This document shows, piece by piece, positions 26,096-34,769 of a stretch of DNA of 64,000 nucleotides (the stretch's first letter is position 1; each line of letters starts with the position of its first letter). The notes beneath the pieces are model-generated. The model searched no databases, was not told where the DNA came from, and saw nothing but the letters and a program-made list of their open reading frames with translations. The stretch spans positions 2,914,001 through 2,978,000 of the forward strand of contig NZ_CP094526.1 of NCBI RefSeq assembly GCF_029910095.1, written 5' to 3'. The DNA comes from Bradyrhizobium sp. ISRA464. GTDB taxonomy: Bacteria; Pseudomonadota; Alphaproteobacteria; Rhizobiales; Xanthobacteraceae. Made by a program: the position numbers and the translations under genes.

Positions 26096-27219
26096 CACAT
26101 CACCTCGATGTCGGCTTCGATCGCGCCGGCGGCCTTGATCGCCTGCAGGATGCTGATCAGGTCGCGCGGTCCGATGCCGAGGCCGTTGAGGCCGTCGACG
26201 AGCTGTTGCAGCGAGACGCCGTTCTTCACGACGGCGAACTTCTTGCCGTCCTCGGTGACCTGGACATTGGTGCGCGGCGTCACAACGGTTCGTCCGCGCG
26301 ACAGCGGATTGGGCTGGCTGACCTGCGGACTCTCCGAGATCGTGACGGTGAGATTGCCTTGCGCGACCGCGACGGTGGCGACGCGGACGTCGCGGCCCAT
26401 GACGATGATGCCGGAGCGTTCGTCGATCACGATCTTGGCCGCAAGGTCCGGTTCGACCTGCAACTGCTCGATCTCGGTCAGGAAGGCGACGACGTTGCCC
26501 TTGAACTCCGGCGGGATCGAGAGCTGCACCGTGGACGGATCGAGCGGTTCGGCGGTCTTGACGCCGAGATAATCGTTGACCGCGGCGGCGATCCGCTTGG
26601 CGGTGGTGAAGTCGGCGTTGCGCAGCGCCAGGCGCACATTGGGCAGCCGGTTGAGCGCGAACTCGATCTCGCGCTCGATGATGGCGCCGTTGGCGATGCG
26701 GCCGACGGTCGGCACGCCGCGCACGATCTTGGCGGCCTCGCCCTCGGCCTGGAAGCCGGAGATCGCCAGCGTGCCCTGCGCGACCGCGTAGACATTGCCG
26801 TCGGCGCCGAGCAGGGGGGTGACGAGCAGGGTGCCACCCCGCAGATCCTTCGCATCGCCGAGCGCGGAGACGGTGACGTCCATGCGCGTGCCCTGGGTGC
26901 CGAACGGCGGCAGATTGCCGGTCACCATCACAGCCGCGACGTTGCCGGTGCGGATGGTGGCGCCGCGGATATTGACGCCCATGCGTTCGAGCATCGCCTG
27001 CAGCGACTGCTTGGTGAAGGGGATGTTGTTGAGGGTGTCGCCGGTGCCGTTGAGGCCGACCACGAGGCCATAGCCGATCAGCTGGTTCTGGCGCACGCCT
27101 TCGATATTGGCGAGGTCCTTGATCCGCGATGTCGCGGCGGCGGGCATGACCGAGCCCGCCAGCGCCAGCAACGCGGCGCAGGCCAACCCAAATAATCTTA
27201 CGTTGCGGATGCCAGGCAT
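26095..27219 (-). CDS. flgI: Flagellar P-ring protein FlgI
   Basis: 374 residues. A signal peptide (ACAALLALAGSVMPAAA) is followed by TSRIKDLANIEGVRQNQLIG, the classical FlgI start, then GYGLVVGLNGTGD and a C-terminus LQQLVDGLNGLGIGPRDLIS. It forms the P ring around the rod in the peptidoglycan layer. The ATG at 27219 is chosen because GGGGAG lies 8 nt before it; an upstream TTG/ATG frame adds five residues only. It heads the flgI-flgJ-flgN operon and diverges from fliX, the Caulobacter arrangement. Confidence 0.96.
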   Translation of the reverse strand: MPGIRNVRLFGLACAALLALAGSVMPAAATSRIKDLANIEGVRQNQLIGYGLVVGLNGTGDTLNNIPFTKQSLQAMLERMGVNIRGATIRTGNVAAVMVTGNLPPFGTQGTRMDVTVSALGDAKDLRGGTLLVTPLLGADGNVYAVAQGTLAISGFQAEGEAAKIVRGVPTVGRIANGAIIEREIEFALNRLPNVRLALRNADFTTAKRIAAAVNDYLGVKTAEPLDPSTVQLSIPPEFKGNVVAFLTEIEQLQVEPDLAAKIVIDERSGIIVMGRDVRVATVAVAQGNLTVTISESPQVSQPNPLSRGRTVVTPRTNVQVTEDGKKFAVVKNGVSLQQLVDGLNGLGIGPRDLISILQAIKAAGAIEADIEVM

Positions 27220-27420
27220 CCCGGTGCTCCCCACAAGCTTACTGGCGGATCACGCGACACTCCCATGACGGCGATCCGCCATTACCCATGCCAGCTCCAT
27301 GCCATGTCGTTTCATCGATGCAATCTATTGATATGCTTATCGAAATTATCGGCGCGCGGTTCTTCCCAGGTTTGGCAGCCCGCGCGAAATTGCCGCGCGG
27401 CGGCAGAAATTGCCGGGTCG

Positions 27421-27437
27421 TTTACGCGCCGTTAACC
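27421..27437. promoter_or_regulatory. CtrA-type box between flgI and fliX
   Basis: TTTA-CGCGCCG-TTAACC matches TTAA-N7-TTAAC at seven of eight core positions. It lies about 50 bp upstream of the fliX start. In Caulobacter fliX is an early (class II) gene under CtrA and is divergent from flgI, so position and content agree. Confidence 0.6.
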
Positions 27438-27483
27438 ATAAGGCGGTGATGCTTGCGGCATTCAGGCCTGCGGGATCATCACG

Positions 27484-27897
27484 ATGCGTATCTACGGACC
27501 GAACGGCACCACGCTTGGCACGTCCTCCAGCTCTACGCGCCGGATCTCGTCGAGCGGCTTCGCACTGCCGGACACGACGTCGGTTCCGGACGAGGTCCGC
27601 TCCACCGTCGCGCCGAAGGCGGCGACCAGCCTCGACGCGCTGCTGGCGCTGCAAGGCGTGGAAGACCCGACCGAACGCCGCAAGCGCTCGGTCGCCCGCG
27701 GCAGGGGCGCGCTTGACGTGCTCGACGACCTCAAGCTCGGGCTGCTCTCCGGCAGCTTCGATTCCTCCACGGTAAGCCGGCTGCGCAATGCGGCGGCCAG
27801 CCTGAAGGAATCCTCGGGCGATCCCGGCCTCGACGCCGTGCTGGGCGAGATCGAGCTGCGCGTCGAAGTCGAACTCGCCAAGGCCGGTCACTACTAG
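27484..27897 (+). CDS. fliX: Flagellar assembly regulator FliX
   Basis: 137 residues, normal size. The N-terminus (MRIYGPNGTTLGTSSSSTRR) and C-terminus (LDAVLGEIELRVEVELAKAG) match FliX, with a central QGVEDPTERRKRSVARGR. FliX couples completion of early flagellar structures to activation of the RpoN activator FlbD. FlbD is not in the window, but the RpoN promoter at 9416 is a plausible downstream target. It lies behind a CtrA-like box. Confidence 0.94.
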   Translation: MRIYGPNGTTLGTSSSSTRRISSSGFALPDTTSVPDEVRSTVAPKAATSLDALLALQGVEDPTERRKRSVARGRGALDVLDDLKLGLLSGSFDSSTVSRLRNAAASLKESSGDPGLDAVLGEIELRVEVELAKAGHY

Positions 27898-27922
27898 CCC
27901 CTCCGCCATCGGCCAACGCGTC

Positions 27923-28309
27923 TCACGCCGCCAGCGCCTTGCGCTGCGCGTCGTAGCGGCGCTGCGCCGCCAGCACCTCCTTCAAATTCTGCTCGGCCCA
28001 GTCGCGCAACGGATCGACCGCACCGGCCAGCGTCAGCCCGAGTGGCGTGATCGAATATTCCACCGTGACCGGAACGGTTGCGATCGCGCGGCGCCGCAGC
28101 AGCCCGTCGCGCTCCAGGCTCTTCAGCACCTGCGACAGCATCTTCTGCGAAATGCCTTCGATCGCGCGGCGGAGCTGGTTGAACCGCATCGGCTCGTCGC
28201 GCAGCAGCAGCAGGATCAGCACCGCCCATTTGTCGCCGATCCGGTCGAGGATCTGGCGAGTCGGGCAATTGGCGGAATAGGCGTCCGGTTTCAGGCTGGC
28301 GGCTTTCAT
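27923..28309 (-). CDS. HxlR-family transcriptional regulator
   Basis: 128 residues. CPTRQILDRIGDKWAVLILL, then RFNQLRRAIEGISQKMLSQV and VEYSITPLGLTL, form the HxlR winged helix with a conserved N-terminal Cys (residue ~15) that in several members senses aldehydes, quinones or disulphide stress. The ATG at 28309 is preceded at 9 nt by GGAG. It is divergent from the reductase at 28415, the usual target arrangement; the 105-bp gap should hold the operator. Confidence 0.9.
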   Translation of the reverse strand: MKAASLKPDAYSANCPTRQILDRIGDKWAVLILLLLRDEPMRFNQLRRAIEGISQKMLSQVLKSLERDGLLRRRAIATVPVTVEYSITPLGLTLAGAVDPLRDWAEQNLKEVLAAQRRYDAQRKALAA

Positions 28310-28414
28310 CGCGGTTACTCCGGCGTAATCAGGTGACACATAAGTGCGTTCTTCACAGCTACATGCATTTGGCTATCTAGTCACCATTGGAAACCACATG
28401 ATCGGAGACCTCTG

Positions 28415-29026
28415 ATGAAGATCGCCATTGCCGGCGCATCCGGCCGGGCTGGCTCGCGCATCACCGCGGAACTGGCCTGCCGCGGCCACAGCATCACCGC
28501 AATCGCCCGCAATCCCGAGAAGATCACCGAGCTGCCCAACGTCACGGCCAGGAAGGGCGACGTTCATGACCAGGCCGGGCTGGCCTCGCTCTGGGCCGGC
28601 CACGATGCCGCGATCAGCGCGGTGCATTTCCTGGCGAGCGACCCGGCCAAGCTGATCGGGGCGGCCAAGGAGTCTAGGGTCGGCCGCTATCTGGTGGTTG
28701 GTGGGGCCGGCAGCCTCGAAGTGGCGCCCGGCGTCCGGCTGGTGACGACCCCGAACTTCCCGGCCCAGTACAAGGCGGAGGCGCAAAAGGGTGCTGAGTT
28801 CCTCGACTTGCTGCGGCAGGAGAAGGAACTCAACTGGACCTTCCTGTCGCCCTCGGCGCTGTTCGTGGACGGCGAGCGGACCGGCAAGTTCCGTCTCGGG
28901 ACCGACCAGCTTCTGACCGCCGCCGACGGCAAAAGCTGGATCTCGTTCGAGGATTTCGCAGTTGCACTCGCCGACGAAATCGAGCGCCCGGCGCATGTCC
29001 GGAGCCGTTTCACGGTCGGCTATTGA
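28415..29026 (+). CDS. NAD(P)-dependent epimerase/reductase (NmrA-like)
   Basis: 203 residues. An N-terminal dinucleotide fold (MKIAIAGASGRAGSRI, GxxGxxG type) is followed by ITAIARNPEKITELPNV. The pattern matches NAD(P)H-binding proteins of the atypical SDR/NmrA type, which often accompany HxlR regulators and act on quinones or as flavin/NADPH reductases. There is no Tyr-x3-Lys motif, consistent with atypical SDRs. GGAGA precedes the ATG. Probably induced when the HxlR Cys is modified. Confidence 0.85.
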   Translation: MKIAIAGASGRAGSRITAELACRGHSITAIARNPEKITELPNVTARKGDVHDQAGLASLWAGHDAAISAVHFLASDPAKLIGAAKESRVGRYLVVGGAGSLEVAPGVRLVTTPNFPAQYKAEAQKGAEFLDLLRQEKELNWTFLSPSALFVDGERTGKFRLGTDQLLTAADGKSWISFEDFAVALADEIERPAHVRSRFTVGY

Positions 29027-29191
29027 GGGGGCACGGCGGCCCCCGACCGTGCCGGATAAGTTTGCCTGTGCAAGGCCTTGGGGGCGGCCCCGCTTTGGCG
29101 GTGGCAGATATTGTCTGTCACATGTCGTGGCTATATAAGGCGCCGCGCGGAGGGGAGATGTTCCCTCCGCCTGACAGGGACATGGCTGCCT

Positions 29192-29602
29192 TTGGAAAAG
29201 CTGAAGAACTACCGGCCGACTGAAAAAGAGCCTTTCATGAATGAGCGGCAGCGCGAATATTTCCGCGCCAAGCTGCTGGCCTGGAAGGACGAGATCCTCC
29301 GCGAATCGAAGATCACGCTGCAAACGCTCCAGGAAGAGAACGTCAATCATCCCGACCTGGCCGACCGCGCGTCCTCGGAAACCGACCGTGCGATCGAGCT
29401 CCGTGCCCGCGACCGTCAGCGCAAGCTGATCTCCAAGATCGACGCGGCGCTCCAGCGCATCGAAGACAACACCTACGGCTATTGCGAAGAGACCGGCGAG
29501 CCGATCTCGCTCAAGCGGCTCGAAGCCCGCCCGATCGCAACGCTGTCGGTGGAGGCGCAGGAACGCCACGAGAAGCGCGAGAAGGTCTATCGCGACGAGT
29601 AG
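29192..29602 (+). CDS. dksA: DksA-type RNA polymerase-binding regulator lacking the zinc site
   Basis: About 136 residues. KLKNYRPTEKEPFMNERQRE leads into the coiled coil (AKLLAWKDEILRESKITLQT; ADRASSETDRAIELRARDRQ), whose tip Asp and Ala residues contact the RNA polymerase secondary channel with ppGpp. The C-terminal globule reads YGYCEETGEPISLKRLEARP then IATLSVEAQERHEKR, so only one of the four zinc Cys remains. It is therefore a zinc-independent DksA, common in alphaproteobacteria. Start is uncertain: TTG at 29192 keeps the conserved N-terminus, while an ATG at 29237 gives 121 residues. Confidence 0.88.
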   Translation: MEKLKNYRPTEKEPFMNERQREYFRAKLLAWKDEILRESKITLQTLQEENVNHPDLADRASSETDRAIELRARDRQRKLISKIDAALQRIEDNTYGYCEETGEPISLKRLEARPIATLSVEAQERHEKREKVYRDE

Positions 29603-29843
29603 CGGCGGCGAACCGCCACGCATTGCTTCCGGCGCGCATATATGCCGACACACTTGGACCGGGGCGATTACGGTTTAAGAGTGGGGCGGTAGGCGCATGG
29701 CTCTTTTTACGACCGGGCGTTGCCGCTCGGCGAGATTTATTTTCTGTTTGGCGGCCGATTCCACGAAATTATTCTCTCGCTGGTCTAGCGCCTGAGCAGG
29801 GCTAGTCGATTGAGCGCATCGAAGGCTGGCGGAGATCGATCCT

Positions 29844-30272
29844 TCAGTACCAGTTGCCTTGGAGTTCGACCTTCCGCAGTTCCTTGATCAAGGGGACCAA
29901 GGCTTCGGTCGGCACCCGTCCGTCCGTCAGGTTGTCCAGTAGCTCATGAACTTGAAGCACACGCGGCATCCCCGCTTCGTCGTATAGCGGTTCGTCGATC
30001 TGCCACGCGAATTCGACGAATGGTGACACAACTCGCCATTCGATCGATTTGGCCCAAGACACGTCGAAGTTCGTGCCCTTGGGTTCCTTCGCGACCCGCT
30101 CCGCAAGCGAGCCCGCCTGGTCGACCTTCTCGAGAATGAACTTCTTTCTCTTGTCGAAGACGCTCGGTTTTCCCACTTCGAAGTCGAGCGGGTAGGAGAA
30201 GCATTCGATCAAAACGAGCCGATCGCCTATCCGGACGTCGTGGTGGATGCGCCCCTCCCAATCCGGCGGCAA
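29844..30272 (-). pseudogene. C-terminal remnant of an unrecognised, possibly nuclease-like protein
   Basis: 142 codons from a TTG; in-frame TAG just upstream. The sequence looks genuinely coding (HHDVRIGDRLVLIECFSYPL, RVAKEPKGTNFDVSWAKSIE, then EWRVVSPFVEFAWQI) and ends cleanly. The opening DVRIGDRLVLIEC resembles the beta-strand Asp...Glu-x-Cys/Lys core of PD-(D/E)xK nucleases, but the family is not recognised. It probably lost its N-terminus in the rearrangement that joined it, near 30270, to the Uma2 fragment on the opposite strand. Confidence 0.5.
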
Positions 30273-30364
30273 TGACGGCCTCCAAACCTATGATTATCGT
30301 AGAGGTCTACTCGCCCGGCTCTCCCGTCTTCGACTATGGCGCCAAAATACGCGAATACCAGGTC
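30272..30364 (+). pseudogene. Uma2-family nuclease-like gene, 5' fragment cut by an IS element
   Basis: The frame gives KPMIIVEVYSPGSPVFDYGA then KIREYQV, the Uma2 (DUF820) core with Glu, Asp and Lys spaced like the PD-(D/E)xK catalytic set. The frame stops making sense at 30365, where the insertion element begins. It resumes at 33083 as VESVDTVIQIESEIALVEVH, so joining across the 7-bp duplication restores one continuous Uma2 frame. The N-terminal half of the gene is missing. It was already a fragment or has since been trimmed. Confidence 0.65.
30358..30364. repeat. Left target-site duplication of the IS21-family element
   Basis: CCAGGTC, repeated exactly at 33076-33082. Removing one copy plus the element restores the Uma2 frame (EYQV-VESV). 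IS21-family elements usually duplicate 4-8 bp, so 7 bp fits. Confidence 0.8.
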
Positions 30365-30440
30365 CCCGCGGGTCACTTCAAATTCCTCCGGGTGTGGTCA
30401 GTCAAATTCCTCCACCCGCGAGGCAGGACAGAAGGGATTG

Positions 30441-31208
30441 TTATTTTGACTTTGTTTCACGGGCAAGAGCTTCAGCGGCCTCTTTGAGCCGATAGCTGCG
30501 TCCGTCGAACTCAAGCAGATGGCAGTGGTGCATCAGGCGATCGAGGATGGTGGTGCTCATGGTGTTGTCCCCCAGATATGTCCCCCAATCCTGCACGACG
30601 CGATTGGAGGTGACGATGACGCTGCGGTGCAGTTTGTAGCGCTGATGGATCAGGGTCTGCAGCAATGCGCCGGCGTCGTCAGGGATGGCGCGTGCGAGGA
30701 ACAGATCGTCCAGCACGAGGAGATCGCAGTCGATGATGGTTCGCAGCCGGACCTCGCGTTGCGCCGGGGAGTTCAGGGCGTAGCGGTGGAAGAAGTCGTC
30801 GGTCTCAAGATACTGGACCTTGTGGCTTTGCAGGATCGCCTGATAGGCAATCGCCTTGGCGATGTGGGACTTCCCGGTGCCAGGTTTGCCGACAAGCAGG
30901 GCGTTCTCGCCAGCGGCTATGAACGCCAGGGTGTGGAGCTGGAAGCAGGTTTGGCGCGGCAATTTGGGATTAAAGGACCAGTCGAACTCGGCGAGCGTCA
31001 GCTTTTCGTCGAGCCCGGATTGCCGGTATCGTCGCTCGATAAGGCGGGACTGACGACGGTCCAGTTCGTCCTGCAGGATCAGAGAGAAGGTCTCGAGGAA
31101 GGGCTGGTTGGCGCCCTGCGCCTGCAGCACGCGCGTCTGCAGCGTGTCGCGGACGCCCGACAGGCGCAGCTGTCGCAGGCAACGCTCAATTTCCGGCATG
31201 GTCATCAT
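30441..31208 (-). CDS. istB: IstB-type ATPase helper of transposition
   Basis: 255 residues. It contains a Walker A motif (LLVGKPGTGKSHIAKAI), Walker B (CDLLVLDDLFLA), and the IstB N-terminus RCLRQLRLSGVRDTLQTRV. IstB is a DnaC/DnaA-like AAA+ ATPase that assembles on target DNA and stimulates IstA. The start at 31208 overlaps the istA end by 23 bp, the normal IS21 arrangement; downstream ATGs at 31205 and 31199 are alternatives. It appears intact. Confidence 0.92.
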   Translation of the reverse strand: MMTMPEIERCLRQLRLSGVRDTLQTRVLQAQGANQPFLETFSLILQDELDRRQSRLIERRYRQSGLDEKLTLAEFDWSFNPKLPRQTCFQLHTLAFIAAGENALLVGKPGTGKSHIAKAIAYQAILQSHKVQYLETDDFFHRYALNSPAQREVRLRTIIDCDLLVLDDLFLARAIPDDAGALLQTLIHQRYKLHRSVIVTSNRVVQDWGTYLGDNTMSTTILDRLMHHCHLLEFDGRSYRLKEAAEALARETKSK

Positions 31209-32932
31209 GTGGCTGGGTCTCCAGTTTGAGGTGAGAAGGCGCAGCGGGAGCGCTCGTGGCGCCGGAGCTGGCCGGGGTTGCGCAGGCGCCACGAGCGCGG
31301 ATTGCAGGGGCGCGGTCGTCGTGAGCCTCGGCCTGCCGGCCATTGTCGTCGGCGTCGCGCCGCACAGCGCGGCTGAAGAGGTCGCCGTATTCCTCGGAGG
31401 TGCGGATCAACGGATGATCCTGGATGAGCTGCGATGTCGGTGGTGGCGTCGTTTCAATCTGCGCGAATGCCTGTTCAAGCAGCCGCTCGACGGTCGCACG
31501 CACGTGCTTGTAACGGTAGATGCGGTTGCTGATGGCGTGCGCACAAGCCTGTTCGACCAGCCGTGCCGGATACTTCCGGCTCAGCCCGACAATGCCCCAC
31601 ATCGCGCGTTGTCCAACGCGCCCTTCGGTGTCAAACATCTGCTGGCACAGCGCCTTGGTCTGCGGGCCGATGCGGCCGGCGCTCGACAGCAGCAAGGCTG
31701 TTTGCCGCGACGGATTGAATGGCCGCTCGTTGGTCGGCAGGACGACAGAACCGGGATGCGCCATCCGGGGATGAACGCGCAGCAGCGCATGGGTGTGGCG
31801 ATCGCGGATCTCGATCGTCGCGGCGTAGATCCGCACCACGACCTGGCTGCCGAGGGGCGCAGGCCGCGCGGCGTAATAGCTGCTATCAACACGCACGGTG
31901 GTATCGTCGCAGACGGTCCGAACGACCTCGGTGAAGATGCGGAAGGCCGCCACTGGCAACGGCCGCAGGTGTGGCTTCTCCTCCTGGAACATCGCCTCGA
32001 CCTGACGACGCGTGCTGCCGTGGATGCGCTTGGAGGCCCAATTCTCCTCCCAGTGCCTCAAGAACTCGTTCTGGGCTTCCAGCGTCGCGAAGCGCCGTCC
32101 GGCCAGCGTGGTGCCCTGGGTATGTTGAATCGCACTCTCGACGCATCCTTTCCGATTGGGATCGGCCACGCGCGCGGGATCGGCGACCACGGCGTAATGA
32201 GCCAGCATCGCGCTGTAAATCGGGTTGAGCTGGGGCTCGTACAAATCCGGCTTGAGAACGCCTTCCTTCAGGTTGTCGAGCACGACATAGCTGGGGACCC
32301 CGCCAAAATACCGGAACGCCTCTTCGTGAAGCTGCGCCCAGACTTGTTGGCTGGACTGCCAGACTACCCGCCGGAAGCTGCGCCGCGAGTAGCGCAGCGT
32401 CATCACGAACAGGCGGGGACGACGGTACCGCCCGCTCTTCGGATCAACCGTCGGCGCGCCCTCGCCGTAGTCGACCTGAGCTTCCTCGCCGGGGAGGAAC
32501 TCAAGGCGATCAAACTGCTCGGGGTCGGTGCCGCAACCGGCGCACAAACCGCTTGACGCTCTGGTAGCTGGACGGAAAGCCAAATTGATCGACCAGGTCC
32601 TGGTAAATCGCCTGCGCATTCCGCTTCAGGCGGACCTGTTCTTCGATCCACGTCCGATGCGCTTCGCAAGCCGAACGGGCCAGGCTGCTGGTGACCGTCG
32701 CTTCCGATGCCCCAAAAGCCGGTGGTCGGGGTGGAGGAATTTGGCCGTCCACGCTCACCGGGCCGGTGGTCACTTCCCCGGGGGAATTTGCCTCCGCACC
32801 AGCCCGCAGCGCCCGGTAACGCCGGATCGTCTTTCGATCGACCCCCGTCAGCCGGTGGATCTCGCGCTGGCTGGTGTTGCGATCGAGTAGCGTAAATACC
32901 GTGCTTTGCAGGTGTGGCTTCAAGACGTTCAA
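31186..32932 (-). pseudogene. istA: IstA transposase, split by a frameshift
   Basis: The 5' part (32932 to ~32540) gives a helix-turn-helix (SQREIHRLTGVDRKTIRRYR) and SVKRFVRRLR. The 3' part (~32535 to 31186) gives DPEQFDRLEFLPGEEAQVDY, VPSYVVLDNLKEGV and a long C-terminus, including the first two DDE acidic residues in VDYGEG and VLDNL. The two pieces lie in different frames that overlap at FVRRLR/GTDPEQF, so one base was gained or lost near 32535. IS21 IstA is normally one frame, so this copy is probably inactive unless the shift is a sequencing error. Confidence 0.85.
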
Positions 32933-33075
32933 CTCCCCGGTCCCTTGCTGGCTAAAGGGACCGAAAATAAACGTCCTGCCTGACCGGCTACCGCTGTTCA
33001 GCGGCGCTGACGGCGATCATCAGGTGGGGGAGTTTCAAGTGACCATACCCGGGGGATTTTGACCGACCCACGGGG

Positions 33076-33082
33076 CCAGGTC
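33076..33082. repeat. Right target-site duplication of the IS21-family element
   Basis: CCAGGTC, identical to 30358-30364, directly followed by the continuing Uma2 frame. Confidence 0.8.
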
Positions 33083-33268
33083 GTAGAAAGCGTCGATACG
33101 GTTATTCAGATCGAATCGGAGATTGCCCTCGTTGAGGTTCATAGACGGCAAAAGGATGGAACTTGGACCGAGGAAACTATCCAAGAGTTTGGTATCGCTA
33201 TCCCCCTCCCGTCCTTGGCGACGTCCATCACGTTGAACGAGATAAAAAATGACCGCTCCCGGTTCTGA
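33083..33268 (+). pseudogene. Uma2-family nuclease-like gene, 3' fragment
   Basis: Reads VESVDTVIQIESEIALVEVH then RRQKDGTWTEETIQEFGIAI and ends LPSLATSITLNEIKNDRSRF. This is the usual Uma2 C-terminus (strand with VEV..R....W, then a Leu-Pro-Ser and a final L.EIY-like segment). It continues the 5' fragment at 30272-30364 once the element is removed. It has no start of its own. The 244 bp after it contain no gene. Confidence 0.65.
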
Positions 33269-33512
33269 TCTCATCACTCGGGTCAATTTCTGATCACGAA
33301 ATACAAAGTCGTGATGGCGTAGCGGCGCGACGCCGCGGCCACCTCTTCGAGGAGGCCGCCGGGGCTTAAGCGCATTCTCCCCGCAGATCGTTGAGTCGTC
33401 GTCCCTCCGCGTCAGTATGCCGGCGCCGCCGAAAAGGAAAGGTCTGCCGTCCCCGCGGCGACATGTCCTTTCGGCGATCTCTCTCAATAAACGGGACTGA
33501 CCTTTTGATACT

Positions 33513-34253
33513 TCATGTCTGTGGGCTCGCTAGTTGGTAGGTGCGCGGTTTTCCCGCTGCACCAGTGGGCTGTCCCGGCTCATCGGCCTCCTCGTCGACA
33601 TCCTCGTCGTCTTCTCCGCGAAGCATCGGCAAGGAGCCGGCGATCTCGTCGAGCAATGAGCGATTCACATTCAGCAGCAGGTTATTTAACCGTCCTGTTG
33701 AGCCCAGATGAAATCGCCTCGGATAGGCCCCTGATCTCGGCCTGCCAGCCGTCCGCACTATCAAGGAACCGAAGAACGTCGCCAGGCGAAAATCGTCCCT
33801 CTGGCCCCAGCGCTTGGCCAACGCGAGCGCCTGACGCCGTATTCCATCGCCCTCGGCCGAGCGCAACGCGGCCAAGGCCTCATCGCACCGCCGAGTAAGG
33901 ATTGTTTCGGCATAGGCAGCAAAGTCATCGTGAAGCGCCGCGCTACCGCGACTGGACGGATCAATAAGGAAACGCCGGTCCAACAACTGAAACCGTCCCG
34001 AACTTCCGGTTCGAAGGATGCCGAAGACGTTGCGCGCGAGGTCGTGGCGTTCTTTCTCCCTGGTGCGGACGTTGCCATCGTCTTACACGCCTTCTTTGCT
34101 GAACGCAGCCCCGAGGTATTCCTTCAGGAGCTCAGTTGGGGAAAACATCGCCCAACTGTCGGGCCTCACGAAGCGCGCGCGATCGTAGGCGGTGACCAAT
34201 CCCGTCTCACGTTCGGTCAGGGCGTCCGCCGTTCTCTTCTGCGCCAGCCGCTC
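33513..34253 (-). pseudogene. Unrecognised gene remnant with an in-frame stop
   Basis: Same-frame coding-like sequence interrupted once by TAA at 34083-34085. The 5' part reads AYDRARFVRPDSWAMFSPTE then LLKEYLGAAFSKEGV; the 3' part reads RHDLARNVFGILRTGSSGRF, SSRGSAALHDDFAAYAETIL, and an acidic tail (RGEDDEDVDEEADEPGQ). The mixture suggests the middle of a large ATPase or helicase-like protein, but I cannot name it. Its 5' end is fused in frame to the truncated histidine kinase at about 34253, so both were joined by a deletion or recombination. Confidence 0.45.
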
Positions 34254-34769
34254 CATTGCGACCTGCATATATTGCGGCGGCTCTTCCGCTCTCGTTGCCG
34301 CCACGCGAACGACCAAGCTTAAGAACGGCTTGCCAGACTGTGATACGATATCGCGTGTTTCGCTGCCGGAGCTCCCGATGGCCGCAAGCTCGCCCTTGGT
34401 CGGGGGCGGCAGCTCAGCCGCCGTTCCGGATGTCTCGGTCAAGGTGTGGCCGTTGCTATCGAGAACGCGCAGATAGATTTCGGGCTGATGCGCCGGCGCC
34501 CAGGATGGCCGTTACTCCTTGGGAGAGGGTACTGTCGTAGGCGACGACTGGAGCAGCAGCCGAGCATTGTTCAGGTTGTCGGCGAGATCACGATAGTCTT
34601 CCCGATAGAGGGCGTCCACCAGCACCCAATAGAGCAATCCGGTTGCGACAGCGACCAGAGCGAAACTGGAAAGCGCGTACCAGAGCGTCATTCGCGAAGC
34701 GATCGACAGCGGGCGATACCGCCGCGGCGTCGATCTTACCGAAATTTCAGGCTCGCTGTTCGAGGACAT
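34254..34769 (-). pseudogene. Sensor histidine kinase, N-terminal fragment (metal-response type)
   Basis: Begins [20 protein letters not shown], then a transmembrane helix (MTLWYALSSFALVAVATGLL) and the start of a periplasmic domain (YREDYRDLADNLNNARLLLQ). An in-frame TAA lies at 34512-34514, after which the same frame continues in kinase style (HQPEIYLRVLDSNGHTLTET, then FLSLVVRVAATRAEEPPQYM) until ~34254, where a foreign sequence takes over. HAMP, HisKA and ATPase domains are absent. It overlaps the response regulator's end, the usual CusR/CusS-like order. Non-functional. Confidence 0.75.

Larger units (their letters stand above)
30365..33075 (-). mobile_element. IS21-family insertion sequence
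   Basis: 2711 bp, flanked by the 7-bp duplication CCAGGTC. The ends carry related repeats in inverted orientation. The left reads TCAAATTCCTCCGGG then GGTCAGTCAAATTCCTCC; the right, reverse-complemented, reads TCAAAATCCCCCGGG then GGTCACTTGAAACTCCCCC. Such doubled terminal motifs are transposase-binding sites typical of the family. It carries istA (frameshifted) and istB on the minus strand with overlapping ends. The element interrupts an Uma2-type gene. Confidence 0.88.

Noticed and set aside
29698..29796. A 32-codon frame MALFTTGRCRSARF... after dksA
   Set aside because: No convincing Shine-Dalgarno, no recognisable motif; kept out for lack of support.
31108..32556. 482-codon plus-strand frame across the IS element
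   Set aside because: It is antisense to istA/istB, whose motifs are clear.
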